64,000 nt of DNA from Saccharopolyspora spinosa NRRL 18395 (lineage in GTDB: Bacteria; Actinomycetota; Actinomycetes; Mycobacteriales; Pseudonocardiaceae). This document shows positions 37,441 to 46,761 of the stretch, piece by piece. The stretch lies in assembly GCF_000194155.1 (NCBI RefSeq), contig NZ_GL877879.1:2098014-2162013 (forward strand), given 5' to 3'. Position numbers and translations under genes: made by a program. A model generated the notes under the pieces. That model did no database searches. It saw nothing but the letters and a program-made list of their open reading frames with translations, and was not told the DNA's origin. The stretch's first letter is position 1. Every line of letters starts with the position of its first letter.

Positions 37441-37998
37441 ATGCAACTGGAGATGGTCGTCGAGATCCCGGAGGGTTCGCGGAACAAGTACGAGATGGAC
37501 CACGCCATCGGCCGGATCCGCTTGGACCGCACGCTGTTCACCGCCGCCCAGTACCCCGCCGACTACGGCTACATCCCGGGCACTGTCGCCGAGAACGGAG
37601 ACCCGCTCGACGCGCTCGTCCCGCTGGGCCAGCCCACCTTCCCCGGCTGCACAGTCCGGGTGCGGCCGGTGGCGGTGTTCTGGATGCACGACGAGAATGG
37701 TCCGGACGCCAAGATCCTTTGCGTGGCCACCGATGATCCGCGCATGGACCACATCCGCGATCTCAACGACGTCCCCCAGCACCAGCTCAACGAGATCAGC
37801 CACTTCTTCGACATCTACAAGGAGCTGGAACCGTGCAAGAGCGGCGAAGCACGTGGCTGGCAGGGCCTCGCCGACGCCGAAAGGCTCGTCAACGACGCCC
37901 GCAGACGCGCTGACGCCGGCGAGGGGCTTCCCGGCCTACCGGCCCCGGCGCTGGGCGCGAGACACTTCGACGACGGGCGCGAACACCGGACTGCCTGA
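37441..37998 (+). CDS. ppa: Inorganic pyrophosphatase (family I)
   Basis: 185 residues, start MQLEMVVEIPEGSRNKYEMD. Active-site features: ADYGYIPGTVAENGDPLDALV with the metal-binding Asp residues, and the KILCVATDDP segment. A C-terminal tail of about 30 residues goes beyond the usual 160-170-residue family. It splits PPi from acsA, ArgG and other ligases. It is the last gene of the acsA group and is followed by a strong hairpin. Confidence 0.94.
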   Translation: MQLEMVVEIPEGSRNKYEMDHAIGRIRLDRTLFTAAQYPADYGYIPGTVAENGDPLDALVPLGQPTFPGCTVRVRPVAVFWMHDENGPDAKILCVATDDPRMDHIRDLNDVPQHQLNEISHFFDIYKELEPCKSGEARGWQGLADAERLVNDARRRADAGEGLPGLPAPALGARHFDDGREHRTA

Positions 37999-38181
37999 CC
38001 TGACCTCAGCCGACCGGACGCGCTGCCGTGCCGCACGGCGCGGTGCGCAGCTCGTTCTCGATCACATCGACCGGTTGCAATTCGCGAGCCACACAACACG
38101 AAACGCGCACTGGAACGCGGTGTCATTTCGAGCAGCGGGCTTCGCGTGCGCCCCTGCGCCTGACGGCAGCCAACTAGGAAA

Positions 38182-38220
38182 GGCCCGCTGACCTGCTCTT
38201 CCGCGCCAGGCCAGCGGGCC
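38182..38220. terminator. Hairpin terminator between ppa and the MFS gene
   Basis: Perfect 9-base arms, GGCCCGCTG and CAGCGGGCC, with a 21-base loop. It lies between two convergent genes and can serve both. Confidence 0.65.
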
Positions 38221-38307
38221 CCTTCCGATCACCGTGTCCGTTGCGGACGGTCACCTGCGCAACGCGAGGATCCGCAGAGCGGAACGCTGCATTTCAGCCC
38301 CGCACGC

Positions 38308-39801
38308 TCAAGACCTGGAAGCCGCTCCGCTCGGGTCGCGCCCGACACCGGCGACGCCCTCCTGCTCGGACTCGGCGGATCCCGAGGACCGGCTGACGAA
38401 CAGCGATGTGATGAACGCGAGCACACCGATGCCGGCAGCGATGAAGAACGCGGTGCGCAGGCCCGCGGCATCGGGAGCGCTTGCCGTGGCGGCGCTTCCC
38501 AGCGACGCCACCGTGACGAACACCGCAGTGCCGAACGCGCCCGCGACCTGCTGGAGGGTCGCCAGGATCGCGCTGCCGTGCGAGTAGAGGTGGTCGGGCA
38601 GCGAGCTGAGGGACTCGGTCATCAGTGGCGTCATCATCAGCCCGAGCCCGGCCATCAGCAGGACGTGGGCGGCGATGACGGCGGCAAGCGGCGCGCCCGG
38701 CCCGAGGATGGCGAACAGCAGCAGCGACACGACCATCGCCAGCGCGCCCGGGATCACCAGCGGGCGCGCGCCGTAGCGGTCGAACAGCCGCCCGACCGGG
38801 CGCCCGAGCAGCCCCAGGACCAACCCGCCGGGCAGCACCGCCAACCCGGTGACGAACGTGCTGACGTGCAGGACGGTCTGGAGGTACAGCGGCAGCAAGA
38901 TCGCCCCGGCACCCAGCAGGCACATGAACAGCAGGGCGGCGAGGACCAAAGCCACGACGAACGAGCGACTGCTGAACGGGCGCAGGTCGAGCAGGGCTCG
39001 GTCCTGGCGCTGCAGGCGAATCTGGCGCGCGACGAACGCGCCGAGCGCCACGACGCCGACCACGATGGGGATCCACGCCGGAACCGGGTGCTCCCCGCCG
39101 GACTCCCCGATGGCCGACAGGCCGTAGAGGAGACCGCCGAAGCCGATGGCCGACAGCAGCACCGAGACCACGTCCAGCGGCACCGAGCGGGTCTCGCTGT
39201 CCAACCGCATCCAGACTGCTCCGATCGCCAGCGCTAAGACCGCCAGCGGCAACACGATCCAGAACATCCAGCGCCAACCCAAGGAGGCCAGCACCGCACC
39301 GCCGATCGTCGGCCCCACGGCGGGAGCGACGGCGATGACGATGGTGATCGTGCCCATCGTCGCGCCGCGCTTATCGGACGGCACGAGGCGCATCACCGAG
39401 GTCATCAGCAGCGGCAGCATGACCGCGGTGCCGCACGCCTGCACCACGCGCCCGACCAGCAGCACCGCGAAACCGGGGGCTAGCCCGCTGAGCAGCGTGC
39501 CCACGCTGAACAGCGTCAGCGAGGCCAGGAAGATCTGGCGCGGCGTGAAGCGCTCCAGCAGGAAGCCGGTGGTGGGGATGACCACGGCCATCGTCAGCAG
39601 GAAGCCGCTGGTCAGCCATTGCACCGTCGTGGTCGAGACCTCGAGGCCGACGGTGAGGTCGCGCAGTGCGACGCTCAGGATCGTCTCGTTTAGGATCATC
39701 ACGAACGCCGAGGCGACGAGCACGGCGATCAGCACGGGAGCTTGCGGCGGCGCTGGGCCGCGTTCAGAGTCCGCGGTCGCGGTACTCGCGGAGTCGATCA
39801 T
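38308..39801 (-). CDS. MFS drug transporter, DHA2 (14-TM, EmrB/QacA) family
   Basis: 497 residues from the ATG at 39801 (GAGGT upstream). Hydrophobic segments across the length fit 14 helices. Family marks: LNETILSVALRDL in helix 1, QWLTSGFLLTMAVVIPTTGFL in helix 2, GRVVQACGTAVMLPLLMTSV (motif C area) and AVGPTIGGAVL. Proton-driven export of drugs or metabolites is likely. No regulator is next to it. It might export a product of the clusters nearby, but nothing links it. Confidence 0.9.
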   Translation of the reverse strand: MIDSASTATADSERGPAPPQAPVLIAVLVASAFVMILNETILSVALRDLTVGLEVSTTTVQWLTSGFLLTMAVVIPTTGFLLERFTPRQIFLASLTLFSVGTLLSGLAPGFAVLLVGRVVQACGTAVMLPLLMTSVMRLVPSDKRGATMGTITIVIAVAPAVGPTIGGAVLASLGWRWMFWIVLPLAVLALAIGAVWMRLDSETRSVPLDVVSVLLSAIGFGGLLYGLSAIGESGGEHPVPAWIPIVVGVVALGAFVARQIRLQRQDRALLDLRPFSSRSFVVALVLAALLFMCLLGAGAILLPLYLQTVLHVSTFVTGLAVLPGGLVLGLLGRPVGRLFDRYGARPLVIPGALAMVVSLLLFAILGPGAPLAAVIAAHVLLMAGLGLMMTPLMTESLSSLPDHLYSHGSAILATLQQVAGAFGTAVFVTVASLGSAATASAPDAAGLRTAFFIAAGIGVLAFITSLFVSRSSGSAESEQEGVAGVGRDPSGAASRS

Positions 39802-40844
39802 GGTTTGGGGACACCTCGCAGATGTTGGTCGAGCCCGACCGCCGGCACGGCCCAGGTGGAGCCGCTGCTCGTCATCGAGCATCAAGATCGGAATTCCGAG
39901 TCTGCACGCGCGCCGAGGCGTCGGAACGCGTGTTCGCGGAGAGCACGTGCGGCGCCGTCGGGCTGGGTCCTGGCGCTGCTGCCACCGCGCCTCGGTGACC
40001 AGCTTGCTCCGCCGGGGAAGAGTGTCCCCGATACCACCGACAAACGCAGGGATCGGGGCCGTGACGTCCTCGACCAACGGTCCAGTCCTCGCCCCAGGAG
40101 GAAACGACCGCATCAGTCAGGCGATCACAACTGCCTGCAGACTTCGACATCTGGCGGACGAGACGAGCTCATCAATGCTGCTGGTGACTCCATGACGACG
40201 TTCCTCGCACTCGGATCGTGACCAATCCAGTCTGCCCACGCGACCCGCGGATGTTCCACCGAATTACCGCCACGCGAACACCTGACTCGATCACCGAACG
40301 CCCTCCGGAGGCGTCGCCGCAGGCGCGCACCGGCAGCCTGCGCAGCATCTCCCATCCGGAGCCGCGAAGCGTTTGGTCAGCTATAACCGCCCAAAAGACC
40401 AAGGAACCGCGACGAAGCCGACGATCGTCATCGCACCCACTCCGAACTCCGCCACTTCGGACGGATGTGGCCGGTCTCACCAGTTTCCTCGCAGTTCCCG
40501 GCATGGCAATGATGGTTTCAGCCTCGTTGCTCCGCGTAATCGATCGAATTCGCTGCGCTGAAGGGACTTTCGCCACCACCACAGTCCTCGGCCAGCGACG
40601 AGCCGTGCTTATTCCCGTCATTCGACGCGGGCGCTCCCGTCTGGTCCCGAATCCTGCGCCATGTCCGCACAGGACGAGTGGGTGTCCAGACCACTGACCC
40701 ACCGTGTCAGGACAGGCGGCAGGATCCCCGAAAATGCCTGCTTTGACTTCTGCCGCGTCCGGCAGGGTCCGCAGCCGCAAGACTCCCACGCGTTCGGCGC
40801 ACACCCCGACGCCAGGCAGCACCGCCCACCACCAGTGCGGCGAT
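39802..40844. other. 1-kb region without a supported gene
   Basis: Several open frames cross it (longest about 160 residues), but none has a ribosome site, family motif or hydrophobic pattern. It may be decayed coding sequence. Confidence 0.4.
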
Positions 40845-41447
40845 CTATCCGTTATAGACGAAATGGGCGGCTGCGAGTTGGCTCTTGAGCAGCTGCCCCG
40901 ACGTGGGCAGGGTCTCCGGTTCGGGCCAGGTCGCGGGATCCCATACACCGGAGCGGAGGAACGCCCTTCCGCAGTGCACGAACAGCTCCTCGACCTCGAC
41001 GACCACCGCCAGCGCGGGTTCGAGACCGCGTGCGGCGAACTCGGCGAAGAACGGCGCCGAGCGCACGATCGTCGCTCGCCCGTTGACGCGCAGCGCGTGG
41101 TCGACGCCCGGCACCACGAAGAGCATGCCCACGCGGGGATGCCGGAGGACGTTGCGGAAGCTGTCCAGGCGCCGGTTGCCGTTGCGGTCGGCGAAGGCCA
41201 GCGTGCGGTTGTCGTCGAAGACCAGCACGCTGCCGGTCTCGTCGCCGCGGGGCGACAGATCCAGGCTGCCGTCCGGGCCGGTGGTGGCGATGAAGAACAG
41301 CCGCGCCGCGTCGATGAAAGCACGGCTGAGCGCGTCGATGCCGGCGATTCCCTTGGCCGCGATCGCCGGCACCGGTGGTTCGACCACCTCGCGGAGTTCC
41401 TCCTCCGAGGTCACCAGCTCGGCCTGGTCCGGTTCCCACGTGGTCAT
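40845..41447 (-). CDS. Pyridoxamine 5'-phosphate oxidase-fold flavoprotein
   Basis: 200 residues. The ATG at 41447 overlaps the permease stop in an ATGA joint. The PPOX split-barrel is seen in LFFIATTGPDGSLDLSPRGDETG, FADRNGNRRLDSFRNVLRHPRVGMLFVVPG and the EVEELFVHCGRAFLRS block; this resembles the MSMEG_1061-type FMN subfamily. Since it ends an iron-uptake operon, it may reduce or process the imported iron complex (HugZ haem oxygenases share the fold), but that is inference. Confidence 0.8.
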   Translation of the reverse strand: MTTWEPDQAELVTSEEELREVVEPPVPAIAAKGIAGIDALSRAFIDAARLFFIATTGPDGSLDLSPRGDETGSVLVFDDNRTLAFADRNGNRRLDSFRNVLRHPRVGMLFVVPGVDHALRVNGRATIVRSAPFFAEFAARGLEPALAVVVEVEELFVHCGRAFLRSGVWDPATWPEPETLPTSGQLLKSQLAAAHFVYNG

Positions 41448-42463
41448 GTGCGCCTCTCCCGGTTGCTGATGGCCAACAGGTAAAGCAGGTACGGCGCGCC
41501 GACCGCTCCGGTGACCACTCCCACCGGCAACTGCGCGCCGCCGAACAGGTGCTGGGCCGCGAGGTCCGCGACGAGGGTCACCAGCGCCCCGGTCATGGCC
41601 GCCGGGAGCAGGCTCGGGCGCCCGGTCCGCAGCAGCCGCACCGAAATCGGCCCGGACACGAACGCCACGAATGCCACCGGACCGGCCACCGCGGTTGCGG
41701 CAGCGGCCAGCCCGACGGCCACGGCCAGCAGTGCCAGGCGGCACCACTCCACCCGCAGCCCCAGCCCCAGGGCGATCTCGTCGCCGAGCTGCATTACGAC
41801 CAGCACGCGTCCGAGCACTAGGGCTACCGGTCCGAGAACCCCCAGGAGCGCGGCCGCGGTGCCCACATCGGTCCAGTCGACGCCGTTGAGGCTGCCGGTC
41901 AACCAGAACAGCGCGACCGTCGCGATCTTCGTATCGCTGCGCGTCATCAGGTACGACACGATGCTGGACAGCACCGCGGCGACGCCGATGCCGATCAGCG
42001 CGAGGCGGTGCCCGGTGATGCCCCGCCGCCACGCCAACAGGTAGATCAGCCCGGCCGTGGCCAGCCCGCCCACCAGCGCCGCCGCCGACAGCACGAACCC
42101 GGAGGCACCGAACACGGTGATGCACAGCAGGGCTGCCAGGCTCGACCCCGACGTCACGCCGATCACGTCCGGGCTCGCCAGCGGGTTCCGCAGCAGGTGC
42201 TGGAAGACGGCACCGGCCAGGCCAAGCGCCAACCCCACCAGCAGACCCGTCAACGCCCGGGGCAACCGCAGCCGCAGGACGACGTAATCCACACGCGGAC
42301 TGCCCTGCCCGAGCAGCGAACCGACCACATCGGACACCCCGATCGGATAGCGGCCGAGGCACAGGACCGCGAGCAGCACCCCGACCACGGTAAGCACGAG
42401 TCCCGCCATGACGACCGCGTACCGGAATCCGTTGCGGCGGCGGACCGCGACCAGCGCCGTCAT
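41444..42463 (-). CDS. FecCD-family iron-siderophore ABC transporter permease
   Basis: 339 residues, about nine to ten membrane helices. Family marks: LRLPRALTGLLVGLALGLAGAVFQHLLRNPLASPDVIGV near 65-103 and AGPVAFVAFVSGP near 272. It forms the membrane channel for ferric-siderophore uptake with the second permease gene upstream. The two genes are parted by a transposase remnant. Translation is coupled to the flavoprotein behind. Confidence 0.9.
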   Translation of the reverse strand: MTALVAVRRRNGFRYAVVMAGLVLTVVGVLLAVLCLGRYPIGVSDVVGSLLGQGSPRVDYVVLRLRLPRALTGLLVGLALGLAGAVFQHLLRNPLASPDVIGVTSGSSLAALLCITVFGASGFVLSAAALVGGLATAGLIYLLAWRRGITGHRLALIGIGVAAVLSSIVSYLMTRSDTKIATVALFWLTGSLNGVDWTDVGTAAALLGVLGPVALVLGRVLVVMQLGDEIALGLGLRVEWCRLALLAVAVGLAAAATAVAGPVAFVAFVSGPISVRLLRTGRPSLLPAAMTGALVTLVADLAAQHLFGGAQLPVGVVTGAVGAPYLLYLLAISNRERRT

Positions 42464-42479
42464 GCGGCCCTGCCTTTCA

Positions 42480-42690
42480 GGCGTGCGCCCGGTCGTCCGG
42501 AAAGATCGGGATTTGCAGACGGGGCAGGGATGGCCTGCCGGGCAACTTGCCGGATTGCTGCCCCACAGGGACGAGACTGGCGGCCGCGACGAGTTGGTCG
42601 GCGGTGGCGGATCTGGTGAGATCTTCTTTCTCCGCGAGGAATTCCGCGGTCAAGGTGGCTCCCATTCCAGCCACCATCAGCAGCAAGCCC
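42480..42690 (-). pseudogene. IS110-family transposase fragment, middle (Transposase_20) part
   Basis: On the minus strand the frame reads MVAGMGATLTAEFLAEKEDL, TADQLVAAASLVPVGQQSGK, the helix-hairpin-helix Transposase_20 domain of IS110/IS116/IS902 proteins. Only about 60 residues remain. The other half lies directly next to it on the opposite strand. Confidence 0.6.
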
Positions 42691-42696
42691 CTGAAG

Positions 42697-42867
42697 CTCG
42701 GCTGCTACCAGTCCGCGTTCTGCGCCATCCGCACCGACCCGGCCAGCAACGCCTTCCACCGGCGCAAACGCACCGAAGGCAAACGACACCACCAAGCCCT
42801 CATCGCGCTCGCACGACGCCGCAGCAACGTCCCGTTCGCACCACTGCGCACCCGCCAGCCCTACTAA
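42697..42867 (+). pseudogene. IS110-family transposase fragment, C-terminal part
   Basis: On the plus strand the frame reads LGCYQSAFCAIRTDPASNAF then HRRKRTEGKRHHQALIALAR and stops at 42867. This is the expected continuation of the IS110 transposase after the Transposase_20 domain, but on the other strand, so an inversion split the remnant near 42690. Confidence 0.6.
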
Positions 42868-42914
42868 CCCGACAACAGGACCAACACCGCTACCGCTGCG
42901 GCTTGACAAAAACA

Positions 42915-43937
42915 TCAGGCAGGCACCTTCCTGCCACGTCGAACCAGGTGGATGAACGCCGGTGCCCCGATCATCGCCGTGACGACACCGACCTGCACCT
43001 CTTCGGGCTGGGCAATGACGCGGCCGACGATGTCGGCGAGCAGCAACAGCAGCGGGGCGAGAAGCATCGACAACGGCAGGAGCCACCGGTAGTCCGGGCC
43101 GGTCAGCAGCCGCGCGGCATGCGGGACGACCAGACCGACGAATGCGATCGGACCGGCCATCGCGGTCGCGGTCCCGCACAGCACCACCACCGCCAACGCA
43201 CAGACCGCCCGGCCCGCCGCCACGTTGTGCCCCAACGCGAGAGCGACGTCGTCTCCCATCGATAGTCCATTGAGGATTCTCGTGCACGCGAGGGCCAGCA
43301 CGAATCCGACGGCGAGGAAGGGCAACGCCTGCCAGACGATGTCCGCCTCCCGCCCCCAGAGCGAGCCCACCTGCCAGAACCGGAACTGCTCGAAGGTCGC
43401 ATTGTCCGTGACGAGGATTCCCGTGGTCAGCGAACCAAAAGCGGCCGTGCAGGCCGCCCCGGCCAGCGCGATCCGCAACGGCGCTCCGCCGCCCCCGCCC
43501 AAACTGCTCACGCCGTACACCAGGCCCGCCGCGAGCGCCGCGCCCAGGAAGGCGAACCACACGTACCCGGACATGGACTGCACGCCGAGCACGCTGATCG
43601 CCAGCACGACGCACAGCGAGGCGCCCGAGTTGACGCCCATGATCCCCGGGTCCGCCAGCGGATTGCGCGTCACGCCCTGGATGATGGCCCCGGCCAGGCC
43701 CAGTGCCGCCCCGGCGAGCAACCCCACGAGGGTCCGCGGGATGCGCACCTGCCAGATGATCAGGTGGTCCGGGTCGCCGGGGCTGCCGCGGAGCAGGGCG
43801 TCCAGCACTTCCGCCGGCGTCAGCCCCTTGGCGCCCACCGCAACGCTCGCGACGACTGCCAGCGCCAGCGCCACCCCGACAACTCCCAGGACGAGACCGA
43901 GGCGAGCCGGGCGCCGCACCGCACCTCGACTGTCCAC
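42915..43937 (-). CDS. FecCD-family iron-siderophore ABC transporter permease
   Basis: 340 residues from a GTG at 43937, five bases after the stop of the binding protein. Family marks: RIPRTLVGLLAGAALGLAGAIIQGVTRNPLADPGIMGV near 68-105 and MAGPIAFVGLVVPHAARLLTG near 275. About nine to ten helices. Partner of the permease at 41444. Genes of this operon run binding protein, permease, permease, flavoprotein. Confidence 0.92.
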   Translation of the reverse strand: MDSRGAVRRPARLGLVLGVVGVALALAVVASVAVGAKGLTPAEVLDALLRGSPGDPDHLIIWQVRIPRTLVGLLAGAALGLAGAIIQGVTRNPLADPGIMGVNSGASLCVVLAISVLGVQSMSGYVWFAFLGAALAAGLVYGVSSLGGGGGAPLRIALAGAACTAAFGSLTTGILVTDNATFEQFRFWQVGSLWGREADIVWQALPFLAVGFVLALACTRILNGLSMGDDVALALGHNVAAGRAVCALAVVVLCGTATAMAGPIAFVGLVVPHAARLLTGPDYRWLLPLSMLLAPLLLLLADIVGRVIAQPEEVQVGVVTAMIGAPAFIHLVRRGRKVPA

Positions 43938-43942
43938 AGTGA

Positions 43943-44953
43943 TCAGTTCGCCATCGCCTGCGCGATCAGCGGCACGACCTTTTCCACCGCGTGCGACATG
44001 CCCAGCGCAGTGCCGCTGGCGAAGGCCTGCGCGACCTCCGCGTCCGACAGCACGACCGAATGCCCGGCCTGGACCGCGGGCACCGCCCGGAACAGCGGAT
44101 CGCCGGCGATGTCGCCGGGGCTCACGCCGATCGGGGACATCAACACGAAGTCGGCGTTAAGCAGGTCCATCCGCTCCGGCGAGATCTTGACCGAGAAGCT
44201 GTCGCCGGCGAGGGACTGCACCTGCGGCGACTGCACGAAACCGAGGCGTTCCATGAACTCGATGCGAGAACCACCGTTGACGTAGGCGCCGTAGGAGCCG
44301 ACCGTCTTGGAGCCGACGACCGTGGTCTTGCCCGCGAACTCCGGGTGCGCGGCCGCCGCCTTGCGGAAGGACTCCTCCACACCGGCACGGACCTCCTGCG
44401 CCTCGGCCGACTTGCCAAGCGCCTTGGCGATCATGTCGAGCTGGTCTTCCCAGTCCGTTCGGTACGCCTTGCCATCGGGCGGGATGCTCACCACCGGCAC
44501 CCCCAGCCCGGACAGCAGGTCGTAGCGGCTGCGCTCGCCACTGGCCCGGGTGTCCAGGATCAAGTCGGGTTCGAGCGCCGCCACGGCTTCCATGTCGACC
44601 TCCAGGGTGCCGAGCATCGCCGGCCGCTTCGCGTACCGCTTGTCCGCCGGCATCCACACCGGAACCCCGTCGCCACCCACCGGCAGCCAGTCCGCCGCGC
44701 CCACCGGCTGCACGCCCAGCGTCAGGGCGACCTCCGCGTCTCCCCACCCGAGGGCGACCACGCGCTGCGGCCGCTTGGGCACGGTGACGTCGCCGAACGC
44801 CGTCGGAATGGTCACCGGGAACTGCCCGGCGGCCTCCTCGGAACCCGTCGTCTCGCGCTCCGCCGCCGGCGCCCCGCAGCCGGTGAGCGCCAACACCACA
44901 CCCAGCAGGACCGTCATGACTAAGCCGCGCGTCCGCAGACCAGATGAACGCAT
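43943..44953 (-). CDS. Iron-siderophore ABC transporter substrate-binding lipoprotein
   Basis: 336 residues from the ATG at 44953. Signal peptide about residues 1-25 with lipobox LALTGC, so the mature protein is tethered by lipid. The TroA/FhuD-like fold is seen in RPQRVVALGWGDAEVALTLGVQPVGA, EPDLILDTRASGERSRYDLLSGLGVPVV and the late LNADFVLMSPIG. It binds a ferric siderophore and hands it to the permeases. A strong iron box lies 20 bases upstream of the start, so expression should rise under iron shortage. Confidence 0.93.
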   Translation of the reverse strand: MRSSGLRTRGLVMTVLLGVVLALTGCGAPAAERETTGSEEAAGQFPVTIPTAFGDVTVPKRPQRVVALGWGDAEVALTLGVQPVGAADWLPVGGDGVPVWMPADKRYAKRPAMLGTLEVDMEAVAALEPDLILDTRASGERSRYDLLSGLGVPVVSIPPDGKAYRTDWEDQLDMIAKALGKSAEAQEVRAGVEESFRKAAAAHPEFAGKTTVVGSKTVGSYGAYVNGGSRIEFMERLGFVQSPQVQSLAGDSFSVKISPERMDLLNADFVLMSPIGVSPGDIAGDPLFRAVPAVQAGHSVVLSDAEVAQAFASGTALGMSHAVEKVVPLIAQAMAN

Positions 44954-44972
44954 CAACACCCCATCTTCGAAG

Positions 44973-44991
44973 TTAAGCAAACCTAACCTAA
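44973..44991 (-). promoter_or_regulatory. IdeR/DmdR-type iron box
   Basis: On the operon strand TTAGGTTAGGTTTGCTTAA. The first ten bases match the actinobacterial consensus TTAGGTTAGGCTAACCTAA exactly and the second half in part. Its place before the binding-protein gene fits Fe-dependent repression. Confidence 0.8.
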
Positions 44992-45381
44992 GCTAGCCAA
45001 TTGATCCGCCGAGGTCCAGCACTGGGGTCGGCCAAACGACCACACCGCACCCCGCGAGAGCCCTACGAAGGCGTAGGACACGTCGGGCGAGTGACGGGTC
45101 GGGATGCGGCTGCCCGGCGAGCACGAGCCCGTGGAGACCTTCGCCGCGAGCCGCGCCACGAGCCGCGAGGCTGCTGGGCCTGGTCCACGCGGGCCTCCTG
45201 CGAGCTCGCTGGACGTCATCGGCGCGATCCACGACGCCAGCGGCGGGACGAACCGCACGACCGGGACGGCGAGGAGCACTATCAGTGGTGCCGTCCAGCC
45301 CCGCCGCCTGGAACGCGGCCGCCCCCGCTTCCTCGATTGACTATCTCGGCTACAAATCCGTCTCGGTCAAGCGGGATTTCG
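44992..45381. other. Intergenic region, nothing seen
   Basis: Upstream of the iron operon and downstream of the 99-residue hypothetical gene. Besides the operon promoter, no feature is supported. Confidence 0.4.
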
Positions 45382-45681
45382 TCAGGAGTTGAGGATCGCC
45401 GCGAGGTGGCGGTGCGCGGCGACCAGTTCGGACGCGCACTGGTCGGGCCGACCCGTTCCCGCGTATTCGAAGGCGCAACGCAAGGCGGCCAGCGTTCTGG
45501 GTGCGGCGGCGGTGAGCATCCGCCACTTGTCGTCGATGGTCCTCCGCAGGTCATCGAGCATCATGCGCACCTCGTCGCTGTCCGGCGCGACGACCAGCGA
45601 TGGAACAGCGATCCGGAGCTGGGCGTGCAGGTGGCGCAGCACGGCGATCCGCTCTGCGTCGTTCGCGGGTTGTATTTCCAC
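45382..45681 (-). CDS. Hypothetical protein, 99 residues
   Basis: GTG start at 45681 with AAGAGGA 9 bases upstream. The protein is alpha-helical, soluble and balanced in charge (LRRTIDDKWRMLTAAAPRTL, CASELVAAHRHLAAIL). No family recognised. The regular composition and good ribosome site support a real gene. Confidence 0.55.
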   Translation of the reverse strand: MEIQPANDAERIAVLRHLHAQLRIAVPSLVVAPDSDEVRMMLDDLRRTIDDKWRMLTAAAPRTLAALRCAFEYAGTGRPDQCASELVAAHRHLAAILNS

Positions 45682-46332
45682 GACACCGTCCTCTTGAGAC
45701 TGATGTAGGCTGACACGAGCTGTGGACGTTGCGCCACAACGCCCTCGACTCGCGCTTCGGTCAACTTCGACTACCGGTCTGGCGTCGTCCGATCACGACT
45801 GCGATTCCGGATGGGTGATCTCGATTGTTGCGGCCGAGAAGTTCCCCGCGCCTGAATGCGACACCGCGCTAGCCTCCGGCGGGCCTGTCAGGCGGAAAAA
45901 CTCCTTGCACCCAAGGAAAACCAGCCCGGTGCCGCAGCCGCGAGATTGCCGAGGACACGGGACGAGCCCCCGACCGATCAACAACAACGCACGCGCCGGT
46001 GCCGCACGGGGGTTCTTGCCGAGAGGGGATGCTCGATATGAATTGGAAGCGCTTTGCCGCGAATGACATCTGCCCCGTCCATCCGATGCCGGACATGCCC
46101 TCCATTCCTCCAGTCCATTGCAGACCGTGATCCACCCGCTACGAACAGCCACCCAGCCCACCTGAAACGATTCATCGCGGCCAAAGCCAGAACTACCCCA
46201 AGTTCACCGGTCGGGCGCGAACCGGGCTGCCAACACCCCCGCTAGATGCTGCTCGCCCAAAACCACGACGCCGTCCTGGCCGGTCTCGCGAGGCTGCGGG
46301 CGATCCGCAACACCCTGTCCAGGTGGCGGCGC
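45682..46332. other. 650-base region without a supported gene
   Basis: Open frames on both strands lack ribosome sites and family features. A short helical-looking frame at 46246 (LLAQNHDAVLAGLARLRAIR) may be a gene fragment but cannot be named. Confidence 0.35.
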
Positions 46333-46671
46333 TCAGCCCTGCCGCTGGTTCAGCGCGCGGATCTCGGCAAGCACCTCCCGCGTCACCGGATCTGCGATAT
46401 CGGCGAAGTCGTCGTGCTTCCCGAGGTACTTCGCGACGAACGGACAGACCGGGACGATCCGCTTGCCCTCGGCGCGGGTGTCGCTCAACGCATCGGAGAT
46501 CAGCGCGGTGGCCAGCCCGCGTCCGGCGAACCGGTCGTCGATTTCGGTGTGGTAGAACACCCGCTGCCCGTCGCGGTCGACGTACTCGGTGAACCCCGCG
46601 AGCTCGTCATCGACGCTGATCTCGTAGCGATGGCGTTCGACCGCGTTCCGCACGAGCTGCCCAGTGCCCAT
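46333..46671 (-). CDS. GNAT-like N-acetyltransferase (YidJ type)
   Basis: 112 residues from the ATG at 46671 with GGAGG five bases upstream. The short GNAT core is seen as FYHTEIDDRFAGRGLATALISDALSDTRAEGKRIVPVCPFVAKYL, where GRGLA is the acetyl-CoA pyrophosphate loop. These small GNAT proteins have unknown substrates. It is divergent from the pirin gene with a 90-base gap. Confidence 0.87.
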   Translation of the reverse strand: MGTGQLVRNAVERHRYEISVDDELAGFTEYVDRDGQRVFYHTEIDDRFAGRGLATALISDALSDTRAEGKRIVPVCPFVAKYLGKHDDFADIADPVTREVLAEIRALNQRQG

Positions 46672-46721
46672 CTCATCCTCCCCGTCGATCACCCCGCCAT
46701 TATGCCCGCGGCCCTGGCGTA

Positions 46722-46731
46722 TAAACGTTTA
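46722..46731. promoter_or_regulatory. Palindrome between GNAT and pirin genes
   Basis: TAAACGTTTA, a perfect 10-base palindrome between two divergent starts. It may be an operator core; the regulator is unknown. Confidence 0.3.
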
Positions 46732-46761
46732 CGTGAAACCGCAACGGAGGTGGCGGCTGCG

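Noticed and set aside
39802..40844. Regulator for the MFS pump
   Set aside because: I looked for a TetR or MarR helix-turn-helix on both strands and found none.
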